DNA of 64,000 nucleotides from Egibacteraceae bacterium. GTDB lineage: Bacteria > Actinomycetota > Nitriliruptoria > Euzebyales > Egibacteraceae. Below the pieces are notes generated by a model. The model had not been told where the DNA came from. It was given only the letters and a program-made list of their open reading frames with translations, and searched no databases. The stretch is taken from the NCBI GenBank assembly GCA_030446775.1, contig JAUJMQ010000001.1, forward strand, positions 16,487 to 80,486. Direction: 5' to 3'. This document shows positions 19,119 through 29,407 of the stretch, piece by piece. A program made the position numbers and the translations under genes. The stretch's first letter is position 1, and every line of letters starts with the position of its first letter.

Positions 19119-20645
19119 ATGAGCACAGACGCGGCGAGACGCGGGATCTGGCACGCCACGGCAACCACTCGCCGGCATCCCCAGCTGGAGGGGGGACACC
19201 GCGCGGATGTCGTCGTCGTCGGCGCGGGCATCACCGGCTTGACGACGGCGCTGCTGCTCGCCCGCAGGGGCGTAGACGTCGCTGTGGTGGAGGCGCTACG
19301 GGTGGCGTCAGGCGTGACGGGCCGCACGACGGCGAAGGTCACGTCGCAGCACACCTTGCTGTACTCCCAGATCGCGTCCAAGCACGGCGAGGAGACGGCG
19401 CGGACCTACGCAGCGGCCAACCAGGCGGCGGTGGAGCAGATCGCGGACCTCGTCGACGCTGGCGACATCGAGTGCGCGTTCGAGCGTCGCCCGGCGTACA
19501 CCTACACGCGCGACGAGGCGACCATCGGCAAGGTGCGAGATGAGGCGGAGCTGTGTCGCCGTCTCGGCTTGCCGGCCTCGTTCACCGACGAAAGCGACGG
19601 GGACCTGCCGTTCGACTTCCTCGGTGCGGTGCGCTTCGATCACCAGGCGCAGCTGCAGCCCGTCGCGTACTGCGACGGGTTGGCGCGGATGATCGTCACC
19701 GCCGGCGGTCGGGTCTTCGAGGGGACGCGGGTCACCGACGTGACCGACGGTTCGCCGCTGACGGTGACGACGGAACGTGGGTCCATCACGACGGGCGCTG
19801 TCGTCATCGCGACGCACATCCCGTTCCTCGACCGGGGCTTGTTCTTCGCCAAGGTCGAGCCCACCGCCTCGCATGGCGTCGCGCTCGAGGCCGCCGGGCA
19901 CCTCCCGCACGGCATGTACATCACCGCGGGAAGCCCGTCCCGGTCGGTCCGCTCGTTCCACCATGACGGGCGCTCCTACCTCATCGTCGTCGGCGAGGGC
20001 CACCGCACCGGCGAAGGCCGGCCGGTTGAGCATGAGCGTGCGTTGATCGACTGGGCGTCGCAGCACTGGCCGGCCGCGCAGGTGACGCACACCTGGATGG
20101 CGGAGGACTACACCCCCCAGGACTCCGTTCCCTACATCGGAAAGCTCGCGCGCACCGCCGGCTCCATCTACGTCGCGACGGGCTTTCAGAAGTGGGGCCT
20201 GAGCAACGGCACGGCCGCGGCGCTGATGCTGTCAGACCTCGCGGTCGGGCGAGACCACCCGTGGTCGTCGGTCTTCGACCCCAACCGGCTGACCCCCGCC
20301 GCGTCCGCCAAGACGTTTCTCGAGCACAACCTCAAGAGCGGTGTGCATCTGATCGGCGACCGCCTGCGGGGCACGTCGATGGCCGCGATCGACCGGCTGC
20401 AACCCGGCGACGGCATCGTCGCGGGCGTCGGCGCCAAGCACTACGCCGTTCGCAAGGACGACCGCGGTCGGATCACCGCCTTGTCCGCGACGTGCACGCA
20501 CATGGGGTGCCTGGTCTCGTTCAACGCCGCCGAAACCACGTGGGACTGCCCCTGCCACGGGTCCCGGTTCGCCGCTGACGGCACCGTTATCCACGGCCCG
20601 GCGACCAAGCCCCTGCAGCGAGAGGAACTCCCCGAGCAGACCTGA
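19119..20645 (+). CDS. FAD-dependent oxidoreductase with C-terminal Rieske domain
   Basis: Protein of 508 residues. DAO-type FAD domain: the dinucleotide motif is [20 protein letters not shown] at about residues 29-48, and a second FAD-contact region [20 protein letters not shown] lies near 350. A short linker leads to a Rieske [2Fe-2S] domain with CTHMGC near 458 and CPCHGS near 476, all four ligands present. Such proteins occur widely and are of unknown substrate. Start ATG at 19119, with GGAAGGA 10 bases upstream. Lies directly after selC in the same orientation. Confidence 0.92.
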   Translation: MSTDAARRGIWHATATTRRHPQLEGGHRADVVVVGAGITGLTTALLLARRGVDVAVVEALRVASGVTGRTTAKVTSQHTLLYSQIASKHGEETARTYAAANQAAVEQIADLVDAGDIECAFERRPAYTYTRDEATIGKVRDEAELCRRLGLPASFTDESDGDLPFDFLGAVRFDHQAQLQPVAYCDGLARMIVTAGGRVFEGTRVTDVTDGSPLTVTTERGSITTGAVVIATHIPFLDRGLFFAKVEPTASHGVALEAAGHLPHGMYITAGSPSRSVRSFHHDGRSYLIVVGEGHRTGEGRPVEHERALIDWASQHWPAAQVTHTWMAEDYTPQDSVPYIGKLARTAGSIYVATGFQKWGLSNGTAAALMLSDLAVGRDHPWSSVFDPNRLTPAASAKTFLEHNLKSGVHLIGDRLRGTSMAAIDRLQPGDGIVAGVGAKHYAVRKDDRGRITALSATCTHMGCLVSFNAAETTWDCPCHGSRFAADGTVIHGPATKPLQREELPEQT

Positions 20646-20800
20646 CGATGTCCACGGGTGCAACGACGAGGTGGTGACGCTCCCCGGCGAGCTCGGCGTG
20701 GTGCTCGACGACGGCCGACTCGTCGTTGCGCACGGCGGCCTCAAGGAGCGGTACCGGAACCGCTCGTCGCGCGGCGTCCGGGACTTCGCCGCGAGCGCTC
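20645..20800 (+). pseudogene. remnant of a Pnkp-like metallophosphoesterase
   Basis: One frame reads DVHGCNDEVVTLPGELG and then VLDDGRLVVAHGGLKERYRN RSS. The first block is the DVHGC metal motif and the second the VVAHAGL motif of polynucleotide kinase-phosphatases. In intact proteins they lie on either side of a central region of roughly 100 residues; here they are joined directly. There is no start and no kinase domain, so I read this as an internally deleted relic. Confidence 0.6.
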
Positions 20801-20899
20801 GACCGGCTGCGTCAGCGAAGCCTGGGTGCCAAACGCCGGCCTGGCCTTCCGTGAGTTCGCACTGGGGGTGAAGGCGTTGCAGCTCACCAGCTCGGTGAC

Positions 20900-21310
20900 C
20901 TACACGACGATCACGTCAACGAGCTCCGCGACAGATTGGAAGTCCTCGCCGTTGCGGGTATACAGCGGGAGCCCACCTGCGAGAGCTGTCGCCGCGATGA
21001 GGAGATCGACGGCCCGCGCTCCTCGTGCCTTCCGTCCGGCGGCGAGGACCGATGCGAAGAGCCGTCCGTAGGCGCGCGCCGCCTCGCCGTCGAAGGGTAG
21101 TGGGTCCAACGCCGCCTCGGCTCGCTGCAGGCGGTCCTGTCTGCGGCCACGTTCTTCGGGATCTGTCGTGGCGTGGGGCCCGGCGGCGAGCTCGGCCATG
21201 GTGATGGCGCTGACCGCGACCTCGCGTGGAAGCTGCGACGCCACAAGCTTGTCGAGATCAATGATCACCGAGGTGTCGACGACCCCTCGTTTCGGACGTT
21301 GATCACGCAC
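20900..21310 (-). CDS. VapC-type PIN-domain toxin
   Basis: Protein of 136 residues with all four acidic PIN positions: Asp in VVDTSVIIDLDKL, Glu in ITMAELAAGPH, Asp in ARAVDLLIAATA and Asp in TRNGEDFQ. Expected to be an Mg2+-dependent RNase that targets tRNA or rRNA. Starts GTG at 21310, overlapping the end of the antitoxin gene, the usual coupled arrangement. The frame is intact. Confidence 0.9.
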   Translation of the reverse strand: MRDQRPKRGVVDTSVIIDLDKLVASQLPREVAVSAITMAELAAGPHATTDPEERGRRQDRLQRAEAALDPLPFDGEAARAYGRLFASVLAAGRKARGARAVDLLIAATALAGGLPLYTRNGEDFQSVAELVDVIVV

Positions 21311-21557
21311 GCGGTGTCGCGTCCTGGGGGGCGGCGGCATCAACGTCGGCACGGAAACGCTCGTAGTCGATAGCAGGCGCGGTTCGGAACAGCTCAACGG
21401 CAGCGTCGGCGGCGACGAAGCGACGGCGGCGCATGGGGGCGAGCTCGCCTACCGGCACGCCGTTGCGAGTGACGATGAACGTCTCACCTTCGTCGAGCTG
21501 GCGCATGATCTCCCCGCTGTCGTTGCGCAGCTGCCGCTGGCTGATTCTTCGGGTCAT
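21303..21557 (-). CDS. Phd/YefM-type antitoxin partner of VapC
   Basis: Protein of 84 residues: ISQRQLRNDSGEIMRQLDEG at the N-terminus and ETFIVTRNGVPVGELAPM form the Phd/YefM DNA-binding fold. The C-terminal region FRADVDAA would wrap the toxin. It should repress its own operon. Start ATG at 21557; the stop overlaps the toxin start. Confidence 0.9.
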   Translation of the reverse strand: MTRRISQRQLRNDSGEIMRQLDEGETFIVTRNGVPVGELAPMRRRRFVAADAAVELFRTAPAIDYERFRADVDAAAPQDATPRA

Positions 21558-21850
21558 AGATCTGCCGTAGGGCGCGTGCTACAGCTCTGGTCCCCGGGCA
21601 CTCGTGGCACCTCGCTTCCGAGAGTCCCCAGCCGCCACAGAATGCCGGGCCATCCGAGGTCATCGAGGTGCTCGGTGCGCAGGTGCTCGATCACCGTGAC
21701 CTGAGCCGCTGACCGGCGTGCCCGTGCTCGCCCGCCACGGGGCGACGTCCCGGCGATCGCGGCGGTGCTGCTCGTGCGAGTCGGGTTGCGCGACTCGGGC
21801 GCCGACGCTCGCCGCGGAGAGCGCCGCGACGGCGGGTAGGCTCGCCCGCC
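21558..21850. other. gap with unassigned protein-like fragment
   Basis: A minus-strand stretch around 21610-21710 reads VIEHLRTEHLDDLGWPGILW, which looks protein-like but has no start, no recognised family and loses frame upstream. I see no RNA gene or terminator here. The promoter for the M20 gene may lie at its right end. Confidence 0.3.
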
Positions 21851-23173
21851 ATGGAGGCCATCGACAAACCCCCGCCACCGTACCCCGGCTACCTGGACCG
21901 GATGTTCTCCGCGGTCGCCCGCGACGTCGCCCGGGCCGAGCCGCTGCGATCCGAGCACGACGGTGCGCCGGCCGACCTTCGCCACGCGGTGACGGCGGCG
22001 GTGGAACGCCTCGCGGGCGACCTCGTCGCGCTGTCACACGACATCCACGAGCACCCCGAGCTCGGGTTCGCCGAGCACCGCTCCGTGCGGACCGTCGCCG
22101 ACCTCCTCGCCCGCCACGGGCGCGACGCCGAGGTCGGCGCGTACGGCCTGGACACCGCGCTGCGCGCGACCGCCGGCGCCGGGCGCCCACGGGTGGCGGT
22201 GCTCGCCGAGTACGACGCGCTGCCCGGGATCGGCCACGCCTGCGGACACAACGTCATCTGCGCGACCGCAGTGGGCGCGTTCCTGGCGCTCGCCGAGGCC
22301 GCCGGCGACCTCGGCGGCTCCGTCGAGCTCATCGGCACCCCGGCCGAGGAGGGCGGCGGCGGCAAGGAGCTCATCGCGCAGGCGGGAGGCTTTGACGAGG
22401 TCGACGCCGTCGTCATGCTGCACCCGGCCGGGTTCGAGGTCGCCGCGCACCCGTGGATCGGGGTCCGGACCGTCGACGTCACCTACACCGGGTTGTCGGC
22501 GCACGCGTCGGCGATGCCGTTCCTGGGCCGCAACGCGCTGGACGCCGCGGTCGACGCCTACACCGGCATGGCGCAGCTGCGCCAGCACATGCTGCCCACC
22601 GACCGGGTCCACGGGATCATCACCGACGGGGGGCAGAAGCCGAACATCGTCCCCGAGCGGGCGGCCCTGACGTTCTACCTGCGCTCGGCCGAGCCCGAGA
22701 CGCTCTCGGTTCTCGCCGACCGCGCGCGGGAGATCTTCGAGGCCGCCGCGGCGATGACGGGGACGTCGGTCGAGATCGGCTGGGACCCCACGCCGGTGTA
22801 CCTGCCGGTGCGCAACAACGCGCCGCTGACCGCCCGGTGGGCCGAGAACGTCGCCGCCCGCGGCCGTCGCGCGCTGGCCGAGGGCGTCGTCCCGGGTGCA
22901 CTGACCGGCTCGACGGACCTCGGCAACGTCAGCGTCCGCGTCCCCTCGATCCACCCGACCCTCGCGGTCGCTCCGCCCGGAGTGACCATCCACAACCCCG
23001 ACTTCGCCGAGCACGCGGCGTCCGCGGAAGCCGACAAGGGCGTCGTCGACGGCGCGATCGGCCTGGCGCTGACCGCCGCGGACTACCTCGCCGACGCCGC
23101 GCTGCGCGACGCCGTCGCCGCCGACTTCCAGGCCGCGGGCGGGCGCCTCGACGTCGCCGCGCTGCTGTCCTGA
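21851..23173 (+). CDS. M20 family amidohydrolase, AbgB-like
   Basis: Metal-dependent amidohydrolase of 440 residues. The N-terminal region has HDIHEHPELGFAEHRSV; the metal sites are VLAEYDALPGIGHACGHNVI and GTPAEEGGGGKEL, and the C-terminal His lies in HPTLAVAPPGVTIHNPDF. The dimerisation domain block is GLSAHASAMPFLGRNALDAA. The pattern fits the p-aminobenzoyl-glutamate/peptide hydrolase branch of M20, which lacks a signal peptide. Substrate unknown. Start ATG at 21851. Confidence 0.9.
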   Translation: MEAIDKPPPPYPGYLDRMFSAVARDVARAEPLRSEHDGAPADLRHAVTAAVERLAGDLVALSHDIHEHPELGFAEHRSVRTVADLLARHGRDAEVGAYGLDTALRATAGAGRPRVAVLAEYDALPGIGHACGHNVICATAVGAFLALAEAAGDLGGSVELIGTPAEEGGGGKELIAQAGGFDEVDAVVMLHPAGFEVAAHPWIGVRTVDVTYTGLSAHASAMPFLGRNALDAAVDAYTGMAQLRQHMLPTDRVHGIITDGGQKPNIVPERAALTFYLRSAEPETLSVLADRAREIFEAAAAMTGTSVEIGWDPTPVYLPVRNNAPLTARWAENVAARGRRALAEGVVPGALTGSTDLGNVSVRVPSIHPTLAVAPPGVTIHNPDFAEHAASAEADKGVVDGAIGLALTAADYLADAALRDAVAADFQAAGGRLDVAALLS

Positions 23174-23616
23174 CGCCGGCGCACCGGCGGGGCCGCCGCG
23201 CGACCGGTGCCGACGCCAGCGCTCTCGGCCTGGCCGCGCTGCTGGCAGCTGCGGGAGTGGCCCATTTCGTCGTCACGGACGCCTACGCCCGCATCAGTCC
23301 CCGCGTGCTGCCGGCACCGCGCGCGCTGGTGTACGCCAGCGGAGTCGCCGAGCTCGCGTGCGCGGCGCTCGTCGCCGCCCGTCGAACCCGGCGGGTCGGC
23401 GGCTGGGTGACCGCCGCGCTGCTCGTCGCGGTGCTTCCCGCCAACGTCCAGATGGCGCTCGACGGCGGGCTGCCAGGCGCCGGTGGTCCGCTCGGCTCGC
23501 CGGTCGCCGCGTGGCTGCGCCTGCCACTGCAGATCCCGCTCATCGCCTGGGCCGTGTGGGTGGCACGCTCGCCGCGCCGGGGCCGCCGGCAGAGCCCCGG
23601 ACCTGCGGCGCCTTGA
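23170..23616 (+). CDS. DoxX-like membrane protein
   Basis: About 148 residues with four helices: LGLAALLAAAGVAHFVV, then YARISPRVLPAPRALVYASG-VAELACAALVAARR, VTAALLVAVLPANVQMALDG and LRLPLQIPLIAWAVWVA. The order of a periplasmic PxxLPAPRxLVY segment and PANxxMAL is characteristic of DoxX-like proteins in actinobacteria. The start is doubtful: no ATG, GTG or TTG precedes the first helix in frame. A CTG at 23170 overlapping the M20 stop is the only coupled option, or a base is missing. Confidence 0.7.
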   Translation: MTPAHRRGRRATGADASALGLAALLAAAGVAHFVVTDAYARISPRVLPAPRALVYASGVAELACAALVAARRTRRVGGWVTAALLVAVLPANVQMALDGGLPGAGGPLGSPVAAWLRLPLQIPLIAWAVWVARSPRRGRRQSPGPAAP

Positions 23617-24011
23617 CCCCGCGGCGCCGAAGCCGCGCCGCCGAACCCGGGTGCCGAACCCGGGGAGCGTGGATCGGTATGCGTGTCGGTTGGAGATCCA
23701 CGGCACTCCGGGGGCGACCCGGGGCTGCTTGCTACGGGGCCGGCAGCGCGTGCGGGTCGGGCAGCGCCCACGCCTGCATCAGGAACGCCAGCGTGCTGCG
23801 GCCAGGGGGCGAGGCCTGCCTCGAGGACGGCGCGGTCGGCGGCGGGCACGCCGAACCCCCGCATCCACGCGCGACGAAATCCTCGCTGCGGTCCAGGCTC
23901 GACCTCGCGCACCGTCAGGCGCGGTTGGGCGGCTTTCGTCCAACGACTCCCTCCAGGAGACAGGCTCCTGGCCGCCTGGTGGCGCGCTAGCGTCGCGGCC
24001 GTGATCTGTCC
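23617..24011 (-). other. 395-bp gap: decayed gene fragment and repeat
   Basis: On the minus strand REVEPGPQRGFRRAWMRGFG and VPAADRAVLEAGLAP are followed, one frame over, by GRSTLAFLMQAWALPDPHAL. This reads like the end of a protein with a one-base break, but the start is lost in the hairpin repeat at 23921-23964. I recognise no family. Confidence 0.35.
23921..23964 (-). repeat. dispersed hairpin repeat, copy D
   Basis: On the minus strand it reads CCTGTCTCCTGGAGGGAGTC, then GTTGGACGAAAGCCGCCC, matching the first two thirds of copies A, B and C with more divergence in the tail. It lies upstream of the SpoU methyltransferase gene. Confidence 0.6.
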
Positions 24012-24635
24012 GTGACCGACGAACCACCGGTCGGCGTGGGTCCCTGGCGGGGACCCTGGCCCGACGACGAGCGCTACGACCGGGCCCTGCTGCGCGACGG
24101 CGACACGCGCAACGTCGTGGACCGCTACCGCTACTGGACGGTCGCGGCGATCGTCGCCGACCTCGACGACCGGCGGCACCCGTTCCACGTCGCCGTCGAG
24201 AACTGGCAGCACGACTTCAACATCGGAGCGGTCGTGCGCAACGCCAATGCGTTCGGCGCGCGAGCCGTCCACATCGTCGGACGACGCAGGTGGAACCGGC
24301 GCGGCGCGATGGTCACCGACCGCTACGTCGACGTGCGTCACCATGCCGACGTCGACGCCTTGGCGGCCTGGGCCGAGGGGGACGGCATTCGCCTGCTCGG
24401 CGTCGACAACCTCCCGGGCGCGGTGACGATCGACGCGGCGGAGATCCCACGGGAGTGTGTCCTGCTGCTGGGGCAGGAGGGTCCGGGCCTGTCGGACCCA
24501 GCGCGTGCGACGGTCGAGGTCGTGCTGTCGATCCCGCAGTTCGGGTCCACGCGCAGCATCAACGCGGGGGCGGCGTCGGGGATCGCGATGTACGAGTGGG
24601 TCCGCCGGCACGCCGGGAACAGCGGCGGTCGCTGA
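24012..24635 (+). CDS. TrmH/SpoU-family RNA 2'-O-ribose methyltransferase
   Basis: Protein of 207 residues with the SPOUT knot. Motif 1 contains the catalytic Arg in HDFNIGAVVRNANAFGARAV; motif 2 is ECVLLLGQEGPGLS; motif 3 is IPQFGSTRSINAGAASGIAM. It uses SAM to methylate a ribose 2'-OH in tRNA or rRNA; the target cannot be told. Start GTG at 24012 (VTDEPPVGVG). Confidence 0.92.
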   Translation: MTDEPPVGVGPWRGPWPDDERYDRALLRDGDTRNVVDRYRYWTVAAIVADLDDRRHPFHVAVENWQHDFNIGAVVRNANAFGARAVHIVGRRRWNRRGAMVTDRYVDVRHHADVDALAAWAEGDGIRLLGVDNLPGAVTIDAAEIPRECVLLLGQEGPGLSDPARATVEVVLSIPQFGSTRSINAGAASGIAMYEWVRRHAGNSGGR

Positions 24636-24749
24636 CATGCGGCGGCAGGCGGCGCGTTAGCATCGCGGTGCGTGCCAGGTGGCGCCGCCTGCGAGACGGT
24701 CGCCTGGACCCGAACCCCCGACCGATCACGAAGCGCGGTGAGGCGTCCC

Positions 24750-27700
24750 ATGGTGGACCAGCCCAGCAATCCCCAGTTCGGCACGAACTCCTGGATCGTC
24801 GACGAGATGTACCGCGACTACATCGCCGACCCGGAGTCGGTGGCGGAGTCGTGGCGGGACTTCTTCTCCGACTACCGGCCCGCGAGCGGGTTCGGTGCGA
24901 TGGCGGCAGGGGGCAACGGCGCCGGAGCGGCAGCGCCACCCCGCCCGGCGCCCCCGCGCCCCGCGGCGCCCCCCGAACCACCCTCGGGCCAGCCCGCTGC
25001 CGCAGCGCCGGCACAGCAGCGCCGGCCGGCTCCGGAGCGTCCCTCCAGCGCGGGCTCGGCACAGCCCGACGCCGCCACGAGCGACGGCGCGCCGGAGGGC
25101 GCCGAGCCCCTGCGCGGCGTCGCGGCGGTCATCGCCAAGAACATGAACGACAGCCGGTCGATGCCGACCGCGACCTCGATCCGGGTGATCCCCGCCAAGC
25201 TGCTGGAGGTCAACCGCAAGATCGTCAACAACCAGCTCCAGCGCACCCGCGGCGGCAAGGTCAGCTTCACCCACCTCATCGGCTGGGCGATCGTCAAGGC
25301 GCTCGGCGAGCTGCCGGTGATGACGTCGTCGTACCACGAGGCCGACGGCAAGGCACTCGTCCGCCGCCCCGAGCACGTCAACCTCGGGCTGGCCGTCGAC
25401 GTCGAGCGCAAGGACGGCTCACGGACCCTGCTCGTGCCGAACATCAAGGCCGCCGACACCCTGGACTTCGCGGCGTTCTTCGGCGCCTACGAGGAGATCG
25501 TCCGGCGGATCAAGGCCTCCAAGCTCGACCCGGAGCTGTTCGCCGACACGACGGTGACGCTGACGAACCCGGGCACCGTCGGCACGGTCGGCAGCGTCCC
25601 TCGACTCATGCCGGGGCAGTCGGCGATCATCGGGGTCGGCGCGATCGACTATCCGGCGGAGTACCAGGGCGCCGACCCCCGGACGCTCGCCCAGCTCGCG
25701 GTCGGCAAGGTCGTCACCGTCACGTCGACCTACGACCACCGCGTCATCCAGGGCGCCGAGTCGGGCCTGTTCCTGCAGACGATGCACCGGCTGCTGCTCG
25801 GCGAGCTCGACTTCTACGACGAGATCTTCGACAGCCTGCAGCTGCCCTACGAGCCGGTGCGCTGGCACCGCGACGAGCACATCGCCGGCGCCCCTCCCGG
25901 CAGCGCCGCGCACGCCGACAAGCAGGTCGCCGTCGGCCGTCTCGTCAACGCCTACCGCGTGCGGGGCCACCTCATCGCCGCCATCAACCCGCTGTCGCAC
26001 ACCTTCCAGCGCGTCCACCCCGAGCTCGACCCGGCCACCTACGGCCTGACGATCTGGGACCTCGACCGCGAGTACGCGACCGGAGGGCTGGCGGGGCGCA
26101 CCCGCATGGCGCTCGGCGACATCCTCGGCCTGCTCCGCGACGCCTACTGCCGCACGGTTGGCGTGGAGTACATGCACATCTCCGAGCGCGAGGAGAAGGC
26201 CTGGATCCAGGACAAGGTCGAGGGCGTCAAGACCACCTTGTCCGTGGAGGACCAAAAGCACCTGCTCGGCCAGCTCAACAACGCCGAGGTGTTCGAGAAG
26301 TTCCTGCACACCAAGTACATCGGGCACAAGCGCTTCTCGTTGGAGGGTGCGGAGTCGCTGATCCCGATGCTCGACGCCTTGCTCAACAGCGCCGCTGACG
26401 ACGGCCTGCGCGGCGCGGTGATCGGGATGGCCCACCGCGGACGGCTCAACGTGCTCGCCAACATTTTGGGCAAGAGCTACGACAAGATCTTCCGGGAGTT
26501 CGAGGGCGACGTGGACCCCGACTCGGTGCAGGGCTCGGGCGACGTGAAGTACCACCTGGGGGCGCGCGGGTCGCACACCAGCCCCGCCGGCACCACCATC
26601 CCGTTGACGCTGTCGTCCAACCCCAGCCACCTCGAGGCGGTCGACCCGGTCGTGGAGGGCATGGTCCGGGCCGAGATCGACAAGCTGCGGCAGGCCGGCG
26701 AGATCCCGGCGGACGACTTCTTGGCGGTCCTGCCGATCCTCGTGCACGGTGATGCGGCGTTCGCCGGCCAGGGCGTCGTCGCGGAGACCCTGTCGATGAG
26801 CCAGCTGCGCGGCTACCGCACCGGCGGCACCGTGCACGTCGTCGTCAACAACCAGGTCGGCTTCACGACCGGACCGCAGCAGGCGCGCTCGTCGACCTAC
26901 GCCACCGATGTCGCGAAGATGGTCCAGGCGCCGATCTGGCACGTGAACGGCGACGACCCCGAGGCGTGCGTCCGGGTGATGCGCCTGGCGTTGGCGTTCC
27001 GCCAGCGCTTCGGCAAGGACGTCGTCGTCGACATGCTGTGCTACCGCCGCTGGGGCCACAACGAAGGCGACGACCCCAGCTACACGCAGCCGATCATGTA
27101 CGCCGCGATCGAGAACCGCCGCAGCGTGCGCAAGCTGTACACCGAGGAGCTCGTCAACCGCGGCGACCTGACCGTCGAGGAGGCCGAGCAGGCGCTCGAC
27201 GGTTTCCGCCTCCGGCCTGGAGGCCGCGCTCAAGGAAACCCGCGAGATGATGCCCCCGTCCAAGGCGCGGGCGGCCCGTCCACCCAAGCCCAAAGGGGTG
27301 CTGCCGTCGGTGGACACCGGCGTCGAGCGCGAGGTCCTGGACACGATCTCCGCGGCGGTCGCCTCGGCCCCGGACGGCTTCACCATCCACCCCAAGCTCG
27401 CCAGGCAGTTGGAGAAGCGCCGCACCCAGCTGGCGACCGACACCGTGGACTGGGCGATGGGCGAGGGCGCTGGCGTTCGGCAGCCTGCTGCGCGAGGGCG
27501 TTCCCATCCGCCTGGCGGGTCAGGACTCCCGGCGGGGCACGTTCAGCCAGCGCCACAGTGTGCTCATCGACTACCACACGGGCGCTGAGTGGACGCCCTG
27601 GACAACCTCGCGCAGGCCTTCGGTGCGACGGCGGACGGCGCCTCGGGCGGGGCGGCCGGCCGGGGGGGCTTCGGCAAGTTCATGGCCTACGACTCGCCGC

Positions 27701-28574
27701 TGAACGAGTTCGCCGCGATGGGCTTCGAGTACGGCTACTCGGTGGCCCGCAAGGACGCGCTCGTGCTGTGGAGGGGCAGTTCGGTGACTTCGTCAACGGC
27801 GCCCAGGTGGTCATCGACCAGTTCCTCGTCGCCGCCGAGGACAAGTGGGGCCAGACGTCCGGTCTCGTGCTGTTGCTCCCCCATGGCTACGAGGGACAGG
27901 GCCCGGAGCACTCCTCGGCGCGCAAGGAGCGGTTCCTCGTGCTCGCCGCCGAGGACAACATCCAGGTCGCCGAGCCCACGACCGCCGCGCAGTACTTCCA
28001 CCTGCTGCGCCGCCAGATGCTGCGCGACGTGCGCAAGCCGCTCATCGTGTTCACCCCAAGCGGGGCTGCTGCGCGCCAAGCCGGCGGCGTCCGCGGCCGA
28101 TGAGTTCGCCTGGGGTGCTTCCGCGAGGTCTACCCCGAGCGGGGCGGGCCCGAGCCCGACGCGGTGCGCCGGGTGCTGCTGTGCTCGGGCCGGGTCGCGT
28201 TCGACCTGATCAACGCGCGCGACGACGCCGGCGCCGAGGCCGCGGTCGTCCGCGTCGAGCAGCTCTACCCCTGGCCCGAGGACCAGATCCGCGAGGCGCT
28301 CGGGCGCTACCCGAACGCCACGGAGGTCTCCTGGGTCCAGGACGAGCCCGAGAACATGGGCGCGTGGATGTTCGTGCACGGTCGGCTGCACCGCCTGCTG
28401 CGCGACTCCTACCGGCTCGCCCACGTGGCGCGGGTCGAGAGCGCCAGTCCCGCGACCGGCAGCGCCACCGTCCACGAGCAGGAGCAGCGCCAGCTGCTGT
28501 CCGAGGCCCTGGACGGGCTCGGCGGTGAGCCCGACGGCGACCAGGTGGCGGCAAGCTCGCAGAGGCGGGGCTGA
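24750..28574 (+). CDS. kgd: multifunctional 2-oxoglutarate dehydrogenase (KGD/OdhA type), frame interrupted in the last third
   Basis: TCA-cycle enzyme of about 1270 residues combining E2-like and E1 parts, cytoplasmic. Residues 1-42 ([20 protein letters not shown]) are the E1 N-terminal peptide, followed by a Pro/Ala linker, an E2 acyltransferase-like domain ([10 protein letters not shown] to [15 protein letters not shown] near 327) and the E1 domain with [39 protein letters not shown] and [15 protein letters not shown]. There is no lipoyl domain, as in actinobacterial KGD. Downstream of 27200 the frame changes at least six times, near 27205, 27470, 27590, 27775, 28065 and 28115, mostly in C or G runs. 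The conserved sequence continues through every break, so indel errors are likely. Start ATG at 24750. Confidence 0.93.
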
Positions 28575-28811
28575 CCCCGAGGATCCCGGGTCGTGCGTGT
28601 ACGCCCCCTGGACCCGCCGCCCGCGCGGGCGCGGGCGTGCCGGTCGGACACGCGTCCGGCGGGAACCGAGCGCGCGGTCTGTAGGTGACGAGGTGACTGG
28701 GGCCGACGTCCCCGGGCGTGCGTCGACGAGCCCGGCGGTGCCGGCCGGCGCCCCGTCACCGTGCCGGTGACGCGGCAGCGGAGCCGCGTCCCATAGGTGG
28801 GAGGGATCGGA

Positions 28812-29331
28812 ATGCGCAAGTTCGTAGTCGTGCTGGTCGCGATGGCGTTGGCGATGCTGTACGTCGCCCCCGCCAACGCCGACGGGATGCACGTCGTGTC
28901 GACCATCGGGCGCGACACGCTGTCGCCCAACATGTTCCTCAAGAGCACCCTGCGCTTCGCGCCGGGGACGATCACGGTTCGCAGCGGCGACACCGTCAAG
29001 TGGGTCGACCGCGACGCCAACCGCCAGGAGTACGCACACGGTCACGATCGTGAAGGAATCCGAGCTGCCCCAGACCGTCGAGGAGGCCTTCTCCGGCCAG
29101 TGCCGGTCCTGCAACACCGCCGGTGAGCGACACTTCGCCGGCGGAGAGCTCAAGCAGGTCGTCAACGTCGGCAGGGCCGGGCTCAACCGTCCGGGCGACT
29201 CGCGACTGTTCAGCCTGAACGGCGTCGGCGGCAGCTACGCCGCGAAGGTGTCGGCCAAGCCGGGCACGTCGCTGGCCTACCTGTGCATCATCCACCCCTG
29301 GATGCAGGGCCACATCAAGGTGACCGGCTAG
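28812..29331 (+). CDS. secreted cupredoxin (blue copper) domain protein, one frame break
   Basis: Signal peptide MRKFVVVLVAMALAMLYVAP with probable cleavage after ANA, then a single cupredoxin fold. FAPGTITVRSGDTVKWVDRD leads to the first His ligand in HTVTIVKESELP, and the C-terminal ligand cluster is AYLCIIHPWMQGHIKV, giving Cys, His and Met of a type 1 copper site. A frame change near 29030-29040 separates the halves; conserved sequence runs through it. About 172 residues. A strong terminator follows. Likely an extracellular electron carrier. Confidence 0.85.
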
Positions 29332-29355
29332 ACGCACGCACACCGGTCCACTGCG

Positions 29356-29384
29356 CTGAGGGCGGCCTGGAGGGCCGCCCTCAG
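29356..29384 (+). terminator. hairpin terminator after the cupredoxin gene
   Basis: Perfect 12-bp stem CTGAGGGCGGCC / GGCCGCCCTCAG with a five-base loop, 24 bases after the stop at 29331. There is no T run, which is usual for this GC content. Confidence 0.7.
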
Positions 29385-29407
29385 CCGTTCCCCGCTACCT
29401 TGCAGCG

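Noticed and set aside
27205..28574. Several short separate genes in the last third of kgd
   Set aside because: Their translations join into one continuous E1 domain; they are pieces of a single gene split by frame changes.
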